DNA of 47,888 nt from Cryobacterium sp. M96 (GCF_002929845.1 NZ_PJJS01000031.1:1-47888); one strand, 5' to 3'; shown: positions 28,436 through 36,677, numbered from the stretch's first letter. Notes: generated from the letters alone by a model not told the origin. Made by a program: numbers and translations.

Positions 28436-29602
28436 GTGTACACGTCTACCGAACTCTCCCCGCTCGGTGACGAGCTGCTCGAACGCATCCGTTCTCGTGC
28501 CGCGAAGCATGACCGGGACAATACGTTCCCCGCCGACGATCTGGCCGACCTGATCGCCTGCGGTTACCTCCGCTCGCTCGTGCCTGTCTCCCATGGTGGC
28601 CTCGGGCGCAGCGTGCAGCAGGTCGCCGACGACCAGATCCGGCTCGCCGCCCACGCCCCGGCCACGGCCCTCGCCGTCAACATGCACCTCGTCTGGACGG
28701 GCGTGGCTCTCACCCTGCATCAGCGCGGCGACGACAGCCTCGCTTGCGTGCTGCACGGCGCCGCCGCGGGCGAGATCTTCGGCTTCGGCGTGAGCGAGCC
28801 GGGCAACGACCTCGTGCTCTCCGATTCGATCACGACGGCCACCCCACAGCCAGACGGCGGCTACCGATTCACCGGCACCAAGATTTTCACCACGCTCTCC
28901 CCGGCCTGGACCCGGCTCGGCACCATGGGGATCGACCGGGACTCCGTTGACGGCCCGAAAATCGTCTGGGCGTTCATCGATCGGGGCGACCCGGGCGTCA
29001 GTCAGAAGAATGACTGGGACACCCTGGGCATGCGAGCCAGCCAGAGCCGCAGCACGGTGCTCACCGGCGCATCCGCCCGCCCGGAGCAGGTCTTCCGGCG
29101 GCTGGATCCCGGGCCGAACCCTGACCCGCTGATCTTTGCGATCTTCGCCAATTTCGAGATCCTGCTGGCGGCCGTGTACACCGGCATCGGCCGGCGCGCG
29201 GTCGAGCTGGCCGTGCTGGCGGCGAAGCGGCGCACGTCGCTCAAGCACGACGGCCGAACCCTGGCGCAGGACCCGGACATCCGTTGGCGCGTCGCGGAGG
29301 CCGCGATGATGATGGATGGCCTGTACCCCCAGCTCGACGCCCTCGCCCACGATCTCGCCACTCAGGCCGACCACGGCCCGCGGTGGTTCCCGCTCCTGTC
29401 GGGCCTGAAGTATCGCGCCACCGAGACCGCGCGCCTGGTCGTCGACCAGGCGCTGCGGGTCAGCGGCGGCTCGTCGTACTTTGCCGGGAACGAGCTCGGG
29501 CGACTGTACCGCGACGTTCTTGCCGGGCTCTTCCACCCGTCCGACGCCGAATCGGCGCACGCCACCGTGGCTGCCGCCTGGCTGGGTCCGCTCGATGTCT
29601 GA
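28436..29602 (+). CDS. Acyl-CoA dehydrogenase family protein
   Basis: A 388-residue flavoprotein of the acyl-CoA dehydrogenase superfamily. An N-terminal helical domain (1-110), a middle beta-domain with FGFGVSEPGND and GGYRFTGTKIFTTLSP (about 115-160), and a C-terminal four-helix domain with VDQALRVSGGSSYFAGNELGRLYRDVLAG (about 345-375) are in order. Members dehydrogenate acyl-CoAs or act as flavin monooxygenases on sulfur or nitro compounds; the usual catalytic Glu is not obvious, so a monooxygenase-like or DszC-like role is an alternative. GTG 28436 is preferred to the TTG just before it because of the -10 spacing. The end overlaps the exporter gene by 8 nt. Confidence 0.87.
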   Translation: MYTSTELSPLGDELLERIRSRAAKHDRDNTFPADDLADLIACGYLRSLVPVSHGGLGRSVQQVADDQIRLAAHAPATALAVNMHLVWTGVALTLHQRGDDSLACVLHGAAAGEIFGFGVSEPGNDLVLSDSITTATPQPDGGYRFTGTKIFTTLSPAWTRLGTMGIDRDSVDGPKIVWAFIDRGDPGVSQKNDWDTLGMRASQSRSTVLTGASARPEQVFRRLDPGPNPDPLIFAIFANFEILLAAVYTGIGRRAVELAVLAAKRRTSLKHDGRTLAQDPDIRWRVAEAAMMMDGLYPQLDALAHDLATQADHGPRWFPLLSGLKYRATETARLVVDQALRVSGGSSYFAGNELGRLYRDVLAGLFHPSDAESAHATVAAAWLGPLDV

Positions 29603-30941
29603 TGTCACCCGCGCGATCAACGTCTTCGACAGCGCCGCCTACACCCGCTCGGTCCTCGACCTCACCATGCGGCTCGCGGAGGTCATCTTCGCGGCTGGCG
29701 CCGGAGCCGAAGACGCCACGGCCGCCATGGAAGCCATCACCCGCGCCTACGGGCTGAGGGGAACCGAGGCCAACGTCACGCACACGATCATCGCGCTCAC
29801 CCACGAGGACCCGGCCACGCACGAGTCCATCACCCGGAGCCGCAACGTCAAGTACCGTTCGCTCAACTACAGCAAGCTCGCGGCCACCTCCGAGCTGATC
29901 GCCGAGATCCTCGACTCGCCGCCGGATGTCGCCGATGCCCGCAAACGTCTGGCCACCATTGTCAGCGCCAAGCCGCAGGTACCGGCCCTGTACCGCCGGC
30001 TGGGCTGGAGCCTCGTCGGAGCCGGGGCCGCCGTGCTCATCGGCGGCGGCCTGGTCGTCTGCGTCGCCGCCTTCGTCGCCACCTTCTTCATCGACCTGAT
30101 CACGACCTCGCTCGACCGCCGGCAGGTTCCCGTCTTCTACCAAAACGTGGTGGGCGGGGCGATCGGGCCGATTGTCGCCGCGATCGTCGCACTCATCGAC
30201 ACCTCGGCGAATCCGTCCCTGGTCGTCATCGCGACCATCATCATGCTCCTGGCCGGCGTCACCACCTTCGGCGCGGTCCACGACACACTGTCGGGCTTCT
30301 ACCTGACCGGCACGGCACGAATGATGGAGGCCCTGTTGATCACGGGCGGCCTGGTCACCGGCGTGGCCGGGGCGTCACTGCTGGTGGCCCGCTTCGGGTT
30401 CCAATTGCGCGTCGATGCCAACCTCACGCCGACTCTGGCCGACTTGCCCGTGATGCTCGCCGCCGCCATGGTCATCGTCGCCGGTTTCGGCCTCGCCGTG
30501 CAGGTGCCGTGGCGGGCGTTCTGGGTGGTCTGCCTGCTCGGCGCCGTCGCCGAGCTGCTCTATCTGGGTGGGGCGAGCGCCGGCTTCGGCCTGGTCTGGT
30601 CGTCGGCTCTCAGCGCAATGGGTGTCGGTCTGCTGGCCGCGATCGCGGCCCGGATCGTGCGCACTCCCCCGCTGGTGATCGTCGTTTCCGCGCTCGTCCC
30701 CCTCGTTCCGGGGCTGATCCTGTTCCGCGGCCTGCTGCAGCTGTCCGACGGCAACATCGACGGCCTGCTCAGCATGCTGACCGCAGGTGCCGTGGCCGCC
30801 GCGCTGGCGGCGGGCGCCATCCTCGCCCAGTACGTGGTGCAGTTCGTCTGGGGTCCGGCGCGCAGGCTGCAGCGCCGCTTCGTGGGGCCGCTGATGGCTT
30901 TGCCCGTTCGGCTCGGCCGCGGCCCCGGCACCCGGATCTGA
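29595..30941 (+). CDS. Threonine/serine exporter family protein (ThrE-like)
   Basis: A 448-residue membrane protein. The N-terminal soluble domain (DUF1212, about 20-190) carries MRLAEVIFAAGAGAEDATAAM and the strand NVTHTIIALTH, and is followed by about ten membrane helices that include the DUF3815-like second half (about 290-430: GLILFRGLLQL). This is the fused layout of Corynebacterium glutamicum ThrE, which exports threonine and serine by proton antiport. The substrate here is inferred from the family. The ATG overlaps the end of the acyl-CoA dehydrogenase gene (ATGTCTGA), so they are probably co-transcribed. Confidence 0.9.
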   Translation: MSDVTRAINVFDSAAYTRSVLDLTMRLAEVIFAAGAGAEDATAAMEAITRAYGLRGTEANVTHTIIALTHEDPATHESITRSRNVKYRSLNYSKLAATSELIAEILDSPPDVADARKRLATIVSAKPQVPALYRRLGWSLVGAGAAVLIGGGLVVCVAAFVATFFIDLITTSLDRRQVPVFYQNVVGGAIGPIVAAIVALIDTSANPSLVVIATIIMLLAGVTTFGAVHDTLSGFYLTGTARMMEALLITGGLVTGVAGASLLVARFGFQLRVDANLTPTLADLPVMLAAAMVIVAGFGLAVQVPWRAFWVVCLLGAVAELLYLGGASAGFGLVWSSALSAMGVGLLAAIAARIVRTPPLVIVVSALVPLVPGLILFRGLLQLSDGNIDGLLSMLTAGAVAAALAAGAILAQYVVQFVWGPARRLQRRFVGPLMALPVRLGRGPGTRI

Positions 30942-30968
30942 CCCGGTGGACGAATCAAGCGGTTCCGG

Positions 30969-31214
30969 CTAGTTGGGAATATCCGCTTCGCCCTGCGGGT
31001 CTTCGGTATCCTCCTCAACGAAGCGGTAAGGGATCGGTTCCTCGGTTTCGTGGCCGATCCGGAAACTGCGGCGCACGGTTGAGCCGTCTTCCGTCTCCTC
31101 GAGCACGACCTCCTGCTGGTACTCGCCGTTCACGTACTCGAGTTTCCGGGGCGTGCCGGCGGCGATCACGTTGGGTCCGTAGAAAATGGCCTCGTAGGTG
31201 GTCGTGTCGCTCAT
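30969..31214 (-). CDS. Small acidic protein of unknown function
   Basis: An 81-residue soluble, acidic protein with no recognised domain. It begins SDTTTYEAIFYGPNVIAAG and ends with a Glu/Asp-rich tail. The region reads as a short beta-rich fold (FYGP, KLEYVNGEYQQEVVLEE, TVRRSFRIG). AAAGGGA lies about 8 nt before the ATG, which supports real translation. It is convergent with the exporter gene, 27 bp away, and divergent from the Lys-rich protein. Function cannot be assigned. Confidence 0.75.
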   Translation of the reverse strand: MSDTTTYEAIFYGPNVIAAGTPRKLEYVNGEYQQEVVLEETEDGSTVRRSFRIGHETEEPIPYRFVEEDTEDPQGEADIPN

Positions 31215-31400
31215 ATTTGGATCCCTTTCTCCGGGTGGAGACGTCTGCCTCTCTGGCGGGGCGCGTCGGTCTCAGCCTACGGCCGGGCGCGCAAGTTGCA
31301 CAGGCCCGGGTGCCGGTGCGAGCGGGAAGGTGCCGTTTCGCGGCAACCCGCGTAGGGTCGAAGTCACGGTGCCGCTGGGGCTCGGTTCGAAGGAGTACAC

Positions 31401-31523
31401 ATGGCTGACAAATCACCCAAGAAGGACGCATCCAAAAAGGTTGCCGGCAAGTCCTTGAAGGAGAAGCGTGCCGACAAGCATGCCAAGGCGAACGAGACGA
31501 CCGAGAAGGCGCGCAAGGCCTAG
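31401..31523 (+). CDS. Small Lys-rich protein, 40 residues
   Basis: A 40-residue very basic protein (MADKSPKKDASKK start, ETTEKARKA end) with AAGGAG 5 nt before the ATG and a strong terminator 24 nt after the stop. Lys and Ala dominate, with almost no hydrophobic residues, so it is probably disordered and may bind nucleic acid; that is inference. The full set of expression signals makes it a convincing short gene, and similar Lys-rich small proteins are common in actinobacteria. Confidence 0.85.
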   Translation: MADKSPKKDASKKVAGKSLKEKRADKHAKANETTEKARKA

Positions 31524-31546
31524 CGCCTGCTCCACGATTAAACTCA

Positions 31547-31581
31547 GGGTGTTGCCGCGCTAGCCGCGGCAACACCCTTTT
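31547..31581 (+). terminator. Rho-independent terminator after the Lys-rich protein gene
   Basis: A perfect 13-bp stem GGGTGTTGCCGCG / CGCGGCAACACCC (31547-31559 and 31565-31577) with a 5-nt loop is followed by TTTT. It ends the short transcript before the AlaX-like gene, whose ribosome-binding site begins just 10 nt later. Confidence 0.92.
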
Positions 31582-31602
31582 ATGTTCCGAAAGGACCTGC
31601 CG

Positions 31603-32520
31603 ATGACCCTTCCCACCATGGACACCCAAGTGAGCTACCCGGCCGGGCAGACCGAGAGCACCGCGACGGTGCTGCACGTCGAGCCGCTCCCGACCGGACT
31701 GCTCGCCGTGCTCCTCGACACCACCCCCGTGCACCCGGTTGACGCGGGTTGGCCCGACCAGGGTCCCGACCGGGCCGTGCTGCGCGCCCAGGGAATCGAG
31801 CTGCCGGTGCTGGACTGCGTCGTCGGAGCAACGGACGGGTCGGCGCTGCATCTCGGCCGGGACATCCCGGTGCCGAAGGGAACGCCCGGCTGGGCGTTCG
31901 TCGTGGCCCACATCGTGCAGCCCCATGCCGCCCTGATCGAGGGGCAGCCGGTCGACGCCGTCGTTGACACCGGCTACCGGCGACGGATGTCCGCGGGCCA
32001 CACCGCGTGCCACCTCGCCTCCCTCGCCCTCAACCTGGCTCTCGCAAACCGGTGGAAGAAGGACGTGCGCACCGACGCTCTCGGCAGCCCCGACTTCGAC
32101 GGCACCGCGATCGACGTGTCCCTCATCGGCGAGAACGAATCCGTGGACACCTACCGGCTCGGCAAATCCCTGCGCCGCAAGGGCTTCGTCACGGAGGAAC
32201 TGGCCGACCAACTGGCCGAGATCGAATCGATGCTGAACACCTCTCTCGCCGGGTGGGTGGCTACGGACGCGAGCGTGCGCATCGACCGGGACGGCCCACT
32301 GCTGACCGACCGCCGGTACTGGGTCTGTGAGCTGCCGGCACACGACGTGCGCATCCCCTGCGGCGGCACCCACGTTTCCTCCCTGGCCGAGCTCGGTGCT
32401 GTGCGCGTGGCGCTGTCCACAACCGACGTGGAGGGCACGACCGTGCTCACCATGGAGACGTTCGTCGGCCGATCGGCGCTCGGCGCTCGGCGGCTGAGGC
32501 CGGCGCAGGTCGGCACGTGA
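31603..32520 (+). CDS. AlaX-like alanyl-tRNA editing / metal-dependent hydrolase
   Basis: A 305-residue protein of the threonyl/alanyl-tRNA synthetase second additional domain family. The zinc ligands are visible: His133 and His137 (SAGHTACH) and Cys253 and His257 (CGGTH). Such free-standing editing proteins deacylate tRNA-Ala mischarged with Ser or Gly. The N-terminal domain (1-120) is the AlaX beta-barrel. AAAGGA lies 8 nt before the ATG at 31603, fixing the start. The tRNA-Ala(CGC) gene lies 190 bp past its 3' end on the other strand, a suggestive neighbour. Confidence 0.88.
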   Translation: MTLPTMDTQVSYPAGQTESTATVLHVEPLPTGLLAVLLDTTPVHPVDAGWPDQGPDRAVLRAQGIELPVLDCVVGATDGSALHLGRDIPVPKGTPGWAFVVAHIVQPHAALIEGQPVDAVVDTGYRRRMSAGHTACHLASLALNLALANRWKKDVRTDALGSPDFDGTAIDVSLIGENESVDTYRLGKSLRRKGFVTEELADQLAEIESMLNTSLAGWVATDASVRIDRDGPLLTDRRYWVCELPAHDVRIPCGGTHVSSLAELGAVRVALSTTDVEGTTVLTMETFVGRSALGARRLRPAQVGT

Positions 32521-32545
32521 ACTCGGCTTGGATCAGAAACTCCCA

Positions 32546-32611
32546 TTTCGGAGATTTTTGCGACACGCTGTTCACCCCGGCGCACCACGCCGCATGAACC
32601 GAAATCTCCGA
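32546..32611. repeat. Weak inverted repeat between the AlaX-like gene and tRNA-Ala
   Basis: TCGGAGATTT (32548-32557) pairs with AAATCTCCGA (32602-32611) across about 44 nt. The GGAGATT core is also seen in the arms of the A and L families, but flanking pairing is poor. It may be a decayed member. Confidence 0.4.
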
Positions 32612-32647
32612 GTTCGGCGACGGAATGGCTCGTCGGCCTGAAGACGA

Positions 32648-32687
32648 AGACAGAAAGAAGCAGGCCCCCGGTTTCCCAGGGGCCTGC
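32648..32687 (-). terminator. Terminator of the tRNA-Ala gene
   Basis: On the minus strand GCAGGCCCC (9-bp stem, 32679-32687) pairs with GGGGCCTGC (32660-32668) and is followed by a T-rich stretch TTCTTTCTGTCTTC. It begins 24 bp past the tRNA 3' end. Confidence 0.8.
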
Positions 32688-32711
32688 GACTGACGATTGT
32701 CACTATCTCGG

Positions 32712-32784
32712 TGGAGCTAAGGAGATTCGAACTCCTGACCTTCTCATTGCGAACGAGACGCGCTACCAACTGCGCCATAGCCCC
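32712..32784 (-). tRNA. tRNA-Ala, anticodon CGC
   Basis: On the minus strand a 73-nt cloverleaf can be drawn. Acceptor GGGGCTA pairs with TAGCTCC, D-stem GCGC/GCGC, anticodon stem TCTCG/TGAGA (one G-U), loop TTCGCAA with anticodon CGC, and T-arm AGGAG-TTCGAAT-CTCCT. The discriminator is A; CCA is not encoded. It reads GCG alanine codons, frequent in this high-GC genome. AGAATA on the plus strand at 32798-32803 may be its -10 box (TATTCT). Confidence 0.95.
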
Positions 32785-32865
32785 TAACCGCTTATGCAGA
32801 ATATCACGCGCGGCGACCGAGTTTCGCCGAACCGCCCGCTAGAGCCCGAATGTGCCCGGGTTCGG

Positions 32866-33888
32866 TCAGCCGACGGCGCGGCGACGGCGCAGCACGTCGT
32901 CGAGGTCGCTCATGCCGGGAGCGGTGTCTCCGACGACCCCCATCGACGCGAACCGGCTCGCTGCGGGCACGGCCGGAGCATTCTCGCGACCGGGCGCCGC
33001 ACGCGTGAGCGGGGTGACGGCCACCTCGAGGGCCGCGGCCCGGCGGGCGAGTTCCGCCTCTGCGGCTACCTTCCGCAGCTCGGCGGCGGCATCCACGGAT
33101 GCCATCGCCGCCTGGGCGACGGATCCGCGCGACAGGTGCATCGGCCGAGGCAGCGGCAACGGCGTCCAGCTCGGAGCGACGACCGGCGTCTCCTCGAGGT
33201 GCACGGACTCGAAGGCCTGCCCGACACGGGCGGAGGGGTAGCTGACCTCTGAGCCATTCGCGGCGGCAGCGTGCTGGTGGGCGCGGCGAGATGTGCGGGC
33301 GAGGCGCGACAGCGCCCCGACAGCGAGCGCGACCGTAGCCAGGCCGGCGAGGACTGCGGTCCAGGCTCCGCCCGCTGCCACCGCGAGAACCCCGGAGACG
33401 AAGAAGAGGATGCCCCCGAGCAGGATCAGGGAGGTCAGCGCTCGCACCCGGCGCAGACGCAGAGCGCGAGCGCGACCCGGCAATCTGGCCACGACCCCGG
33501 CGCCCACTGCGCCGGCACGCACTGCGGAAGCCTGGGCAGCGACCTCTCGGGCGGCAGCGGCGCGGTTTGTGGCGGCCAGGGCCGCGGCGGAGCGCCGAGC
33601 GGACGCGGCGGCATCCGTCACCGCCTTCGCCTCGGCTCGGGCATCGTCTTCGGCCTGGGCCAGCAGCTTGCGTTGGGTCAGGACGGTTCGGGCATTCGCT
33701 TCGAGCCGCACCTGCTGGGGCACCTCGGACGTCTCCGCCAGAATGCGCATGGTCTGCTGCAAGCGAACAGCGTTGCGCTCGGTGGTGAGGTACTGGCGTC
33801 GGCGCGCCCAGGTCGGCATGAGGTAGGTCACCCACAGGGCAGCCGCGACCGCAATCATCACTCCCCCGCCCAGGATCTCGCTACTCAT
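32866..33888 (-). CDS. SepX/GlpR-type actinobacterial division membrane protein
   Basis: A 340-residue membrane protein. One helix (about 10-27) follows SEILGGGVM; a Glu/Ala-rich, coiled-coil-like stretch (about 55-120) leads to two more helices (about 150-190); a cytoplasmic tail ends in DLDDVLRRRRAVG. This layout and the location next to rimJ and galU match the actinobacterial family that includes Streptomyces SepX and corynebacterial GlpR, which localise to division septa and bind FtsZ-associated Glp. The assignment rests on synteny and architecture. TACCTT lies 7 nt before the ATG (leaderless type). In this window glp/moeA itself is absent. Confidence 0.7.
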   Translation of the reverse strand: MSSEILGGGVMIAVAAALWVTYLMPTWARRRQYLTTERNAVRLQQTMRILAETSEVPQQVRLEANARTVLTQRKLLAQAEDDARAEAKAVTDAAASARRSAAALAATNRAAAAREVAAQASAVRAGAVGAGVVARLPGRARALRLRRVRALTSLILLGGILFFVSGVLAVAAGGAWTAVLAGLATVALAVGALSRLARTSRRAHQHAAAANGSEVSYPSARVGQAFESVHLEETPVVAPSWTPLPLPRPMHLSRGSVAQAAMASVDAAAELRKVAAEAELARRAAALEVAVTPLTRAAPGRENAPAVPAASRFASMGVVGDTAPGMSDLDDVLRRRRAVG

Positions 33889-33895
33889 AATCTCT

Positions 33896-33901
33896 AAGGT
33901 A
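33896..33901 (-). promoter_or_regulatory. -10 box of the SepX-like gene
   Basis: On the minus strand TACCTT ends 7 nt before the ATG at 33888. It suggests a promoter separate from rimJ. Confidence 0.45.
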
Positions 33902-33960
33902 AGAGGGCCATAGCCATGCGGTGATGATTATCGAGGGTGTGTCACGGGCAATTCTTGCAC

Positions 33961-34620
33961 TCATCGGTCACTCACCGTCAACGGATGCGCGGCCGCGGCC
34001 CGATCGACGTCCGTCACCCGGGCGGCGTCGGCCGGCGCCTGGCCGAACTGCCAGCGGTGCAGCACGCCCTGGCGCACCTCTTCGGCCACCAGCCCGAAGC
34101 AAAAATGGTCGCGCCAGTCGCCGTTAATGTGAATGTACCGGCGACGCAGACCCTCGTAGCGGAAGCCGAGTTTCTCCACGACCCGCAGCGAGGGCACGTT
34201 CTCGGGTCGGATGCAGATCTCCATGCGGTGCAGCCCGAGCTGGCCGAAGCAGTAGTCGGTGGCCAGGGCTACGGCTGTGGGCGTGATCGCCTTCCCTGCG
34301 AATTCCTCGCCAACCCAGTAGCCGATGGTGGCCGACGACAGGGAGCCCCAGGTGATCGACGACACGTTGAGCTGGCCGGCCAGCTCGCCCTGGTATTCGA
34401 CCAGGAACGGCAGCCCGCTGCCGGCACGAGAGTGCGCAAGCAGGCTGCGGATGCTGGCGCGGGTGTCGAAGGACATCGGCGCATAGGGGCTGGTGGCCTC
34501 CCAGGTGCGCAGCCAGCCCCGGTTCTCCATCAGGGAACGGTCGAGGTTGCGGTCGTCGCGCAATCGGATCGGTCGCAGTGTGACGGGACCCTCATGAAGC
34601 GTCGGTATTGCGATCGCCAC
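33961..34620 (-). CDS. rimJ: GNAT N-acetyltransferase, RimJ/RimL family
   Basis: A 219-residue acetyltransferase of the RimJ group. The acetyl-CoA-binding region is GYWVGEEFAGKAITPTAVAL (about 99-118), and ENVPSLRVVEKLGFRYEG (about 139-156) is the typical C-terminal motif. RimJ acetylates the N-terminus of a ribosomal protein in E. coli; the target here is unknown. The start is GTG at 34620. It sits between galU (56 bp upstream) and the SepX-like gene (72 bp downstream), all on the minus strand. A C-terminal extension of about 30 residues is not conserved-looking. Confidence 0.9.
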   Translation of the reverse strand: MAIAIPTLHEGPVTLRPIRLRDDRNLDRSLMENRGWLRTWEATSPYAPMSFDTRASIRSLLAHSRAGSGLPFLVEYQGELAGQLNVSSITWGSLSSATIGYWVGEEFAGKAITPTAVALATDYCFGQLGLHRMEICIRPENVPSLRVVEKLGFRYEGLRRRYIHINGDWRDHFCFGLVAEEVRQGVLHRWQFGQAPADAARVTDVDRAAAAHPLTVSDR

Positions 34621-34676
34621 AGTGTGCCCGTCTACTCAATGCCGAAATGGTGTTCCCTTAATCTACCGCGCGTGTT

Positions 34677-35570
34677 TTAGTCGAGAGTGGCGACGAACTC
34701 GTGCAGCCAGGGCCGCAGGTCCGGTCCGAGGTCCTCGCGGTCGACGGCAAGCTGCACAATGGCCTTGATGTAGTCGAGGCGGTCGCCGGTGTCGTAGCGG
34801 CGGCCACGGAAAATGACCCCGTACACGCCGCCGCTGGTGACCGGGTTCAGCGCCATCTCCTGCAGCGCGTCGGTGAGCTGGATCTCGTTACCCTTGCCCG
34901 GCTGGGTGCGCTCGAGCACCTCGAAGACCTCGGGGCGTAGCACGTAGCGGCCGATGATGGCCAGGTTCGACGGGGCATCCTCGGTGCTGGGCTTCTCGAC
35001 CAGCCCGGTGACCCGCACCACGTCGGGATCGTCGGTGGCCTCGACCGCGGCCGCCCCGTAGAGGTGGATCTGTGAGGGCTCCACCTCCATCAGGGCAATG
35101 ATGCTGGTATTGCGCGTGCTCTGCTCGGCGAGCATCTTCGACAACAGCGGGTCGCGCGCGTCGATGATGTCGTCACCGAGCAGCACCGCGAACGGTTCGT
35201 TGCCAACATGCATCTTGGCTCGCAGCACCGCGTGGCCGAGGCCCAGCGGGTCACCCTGGCGGACGTAGTGGATGTCGGCCAGGTCGGTGGCGTGGTTGAC
35301 CTTCTCCAGTCGGCTGTGGTCGCCCTTTTTCTTCAGGATCGCCTCGAGTTCGGTCATGCGGTCGAAGTGGTTTTCCAGCGCGTTCTTGTTGCGCCCGGTG
35401 ACCATCAGCACGTCGGTCAGGCCCGCGGCCACGGCCTCCTCCACCACGTACTGGATCGCCGGTTTGTCGACGACCGGCAGCATCTCCTTCGGCATGGCCT
35501 TGGTGGCCGGAAGAAAACGAGTGCCCAGTCCTGCAGCAGGAATGACGGCTTTGGTAATTGGTGTCCCCAT
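34677..35570 (-). CDS. galU: UTP-glucose-1-phosphate uridylyltransferase
   Basis: A 297-residue nucleotidyltransferase that makes UDP-glucose. The signature VIPAAGLGTRFLPATKAMPKEMLP is at 9-32 with the catalytic G-x-G-T-R and Lys-Glu. The metal/nucleotide motif FAVLLGDDIIDA is at about 133-144, and GLVEKP is at about 189-194. Length is normal. UDP-glucose feeds cell-wall polymers and glycolipids. TATCGT lies 7 nt before the ATG in a 34-bp divergent gap with the 5-FCL gene. The order galU-rimJ-sepX is conserved in actinobacteria, usually with moeA/glp between galU and rimJ. Confidence 0.97.
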   Translation of the reverse strand: MGTPITKAVIPAAGLGTRFLPATKAMPKEMLPVVDKPAIQYVVEEAVAAGLTDVLMVTGRNKNALENHFDRMTELEAILKKKGDHSRLEKVNHATDLADIHYVRQGDPLGLGHAVLRAKMHVGNEPFAVLLGDDIIDARDPLLSKMLAEQSTRNTSIIALMEVEPSQIHLYGAAAVEATDDPDVVRVTGLVEKPSTEDAPSNLAIIGRYVLRPEVFEVLERTQPGKGNEIQLTDALQEMALNPVTSGGVYGVIFRGRRYDTGDRLDYIKAIVQLAVDREDLGPDLRPWLHEFVATLD

Positions 35571-35577
35571 GGTCCCT

Positions 35578-35583
35578 ACGATA
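35578..35583 (-). promoter_or_regulatory. -10 box of galU
   Basis: On the minus strand TATCGT ends 7 nt before the ATG at 35570. It lies in a 34-bp divergent gap. Confidence 0.5.
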
Positions 35584-35591
35584 TCGGCATC

Positions 35592-35597
35592 TAGGAT
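35592..35597 (+). promoter_or_regulatory. -10 box of the 5-FCL gene
   Basis: TAGGAT ends 7 nt before the ATG at 35605. The opposed -10 box of galU is 8 bp away, so the two promoters probably exclude one another. Confidence 0.5.
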
Positions 35598-35604
35598 GAG
35601 ATAT

Positions 35605-36183
35605 ATGGATTCCGTTATCGGTCACCGAAAGCGCGCGCTTCGCGCCGAGCTGCGGGAGCGCCGCCAGAACCTGACCTCGGTCGAGCGGGAGGCCGCGACG
35701 GCCGGATTCACTCAGAATCTGCAGAGCATCACTCTGGATCTGTCGGCCCGGTCCATCTCCTGCTACCTGTCCTCCCGCAACGAACCGGACACCCGCCCGT
35801 TCGTGAACTGGGCGGAGGCCCAGGGCATCCGGGTGCTGTTTCCGGTGTCCCGCGATGACGGACTCCTCGACTGGACCGTCGGCGAGGACCAGACCGAATT
35901 CGAGGGTCTCTCGGGCGCGCCCGAGGCAGGCGGCAGCCTGCTGGGCCCGATCGCGATCAACGACGTTGACCTCATCATCGTGCCGGCCGCCGCCGTCGAT
36001 GCGACCGGCCTGCGCATGGGCTGGGGTCGCGGCTACTACGACAAGACCCTAGGCTCGATGGAGAAGTGCCCGCCGGTGTATGCCGTCGTCTTCGACAACG
36101 AATTCGTCGACGAGGTGCCCCGTGAGGTTCACGACCAGCCGGTCGACGGCCTGGTCACCCCCACGCGCATCATCGCGTTCTGA
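35605..36183 (+). CDS. 5-formyltetrahydrofolate cyclo-ligase
   Basis: A 192-residue enzyme that converts 5-formyl-THF to 5,10-methenyl-THF with ATP. The phosphate-binding motif GLRMGWGRGYYDKTL is at about 135-149, and the basic N-terminus has HRKRALRAELRERR (7-20). It ends in the usual HDQPVDGLVTPTRII. It is the first gene of a plus-strand run with fmdB-like and mscL genes and is divergent from galU, an arrangement common in actinobacteria. ATG 35605 follows the -10 box TAGGAT by 7 nt; GGATGAG might also serve as a ribosome-binding site. Confidence 0.95.
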   Translation: MDSVIGHRKRALRAELRERRQNLTSVEREAATAGFTQNLQSITLDLSARSISCYLSSRNEPDTRPFVNWAEAQGIRVLFPVSRDDGLLDWTVGEDQTEFEGLSGAPEAGGSLLGPIAINDVDLIIVPAAAVDATGLRMGWGRGYYDKTLGSMEKCPPVYAVVFDNEFVDEVPREVHDQPVDGLVTPTRIIAF

Positions 36184-36270
36184 TCGGCACTCCCCCTACT
36201 TCCTGTTCAACGAAAGCCATTTCATAATCGGAGATTCCGGCCCACGGGCCGGTCCCCCATCGGAGTTCCA

Positions 36271-36660
36271 GTGCCTACCTATTCCTACCGCTGCACCGAG
36301 TGCGACACCGCGTTCGACATCCAGCAAGCATTCACCGACAGCTCGCTCACCACGTGCCCGACCTGTGGCGGCAAGCTGCGCAAGGTCTTCTCGTCGATCG
36401 GCGTGACCTTCAGCGGTTCCGGCTTTTACAGCAACGACGCCCGATCGGATGCGAAGCGCTCGCTCGAGCGCTCGTCGAAGACCCCAGACAAAAAGTCAGA
36501 TAAGAGCTCAGACGCGAAGTCGGGCGATTCCGGCTCCGGCACCGGTTCCGGCTCCTCCAGCGAGAAGTCCGCGGCCCCCGCGAAAGACAGCTCCGGCCCG
36601 ACGAAAGTCGCAAGCACCAGCACCAGCAACACGCCCGCGTCCGCCGCGAAGGCCTCCTAG
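36271..36660 (+). CDS. FmdB-family zinc ribbon protein
   Basis: A 129-residue protein. The zinc ribbon has four Cys at 8, 11, 29 and 32 (YRCTECD and TCPTCGG), followed by RKVFSSIGVTFSGSGFYSND, the FmdB hallmark. Residues 55-129 are a Ser/Lys/Asp-rich disordered tail. FmdB-type proteins are thought to act in regulation; the role is unproven. The start is GTG with CGGAG 6 nt upstream. It lies between 5-FCL and mscL. Confidence 0.92.
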   Translation: MPTYSYRCTECDTAFDIQQAFTDSSLTTCPTCGGKLRKVFSSIGVTFSGSGFYSNDARSDAKRSLERSSKTPDKKSDKSSDAKSGDSGSGTGSGSSSEKSAAPAKDSSGPTKVASTSTSNTPASAAKAS

Positions 36661-36677
36661 CCCCCAGCACCTCACCG

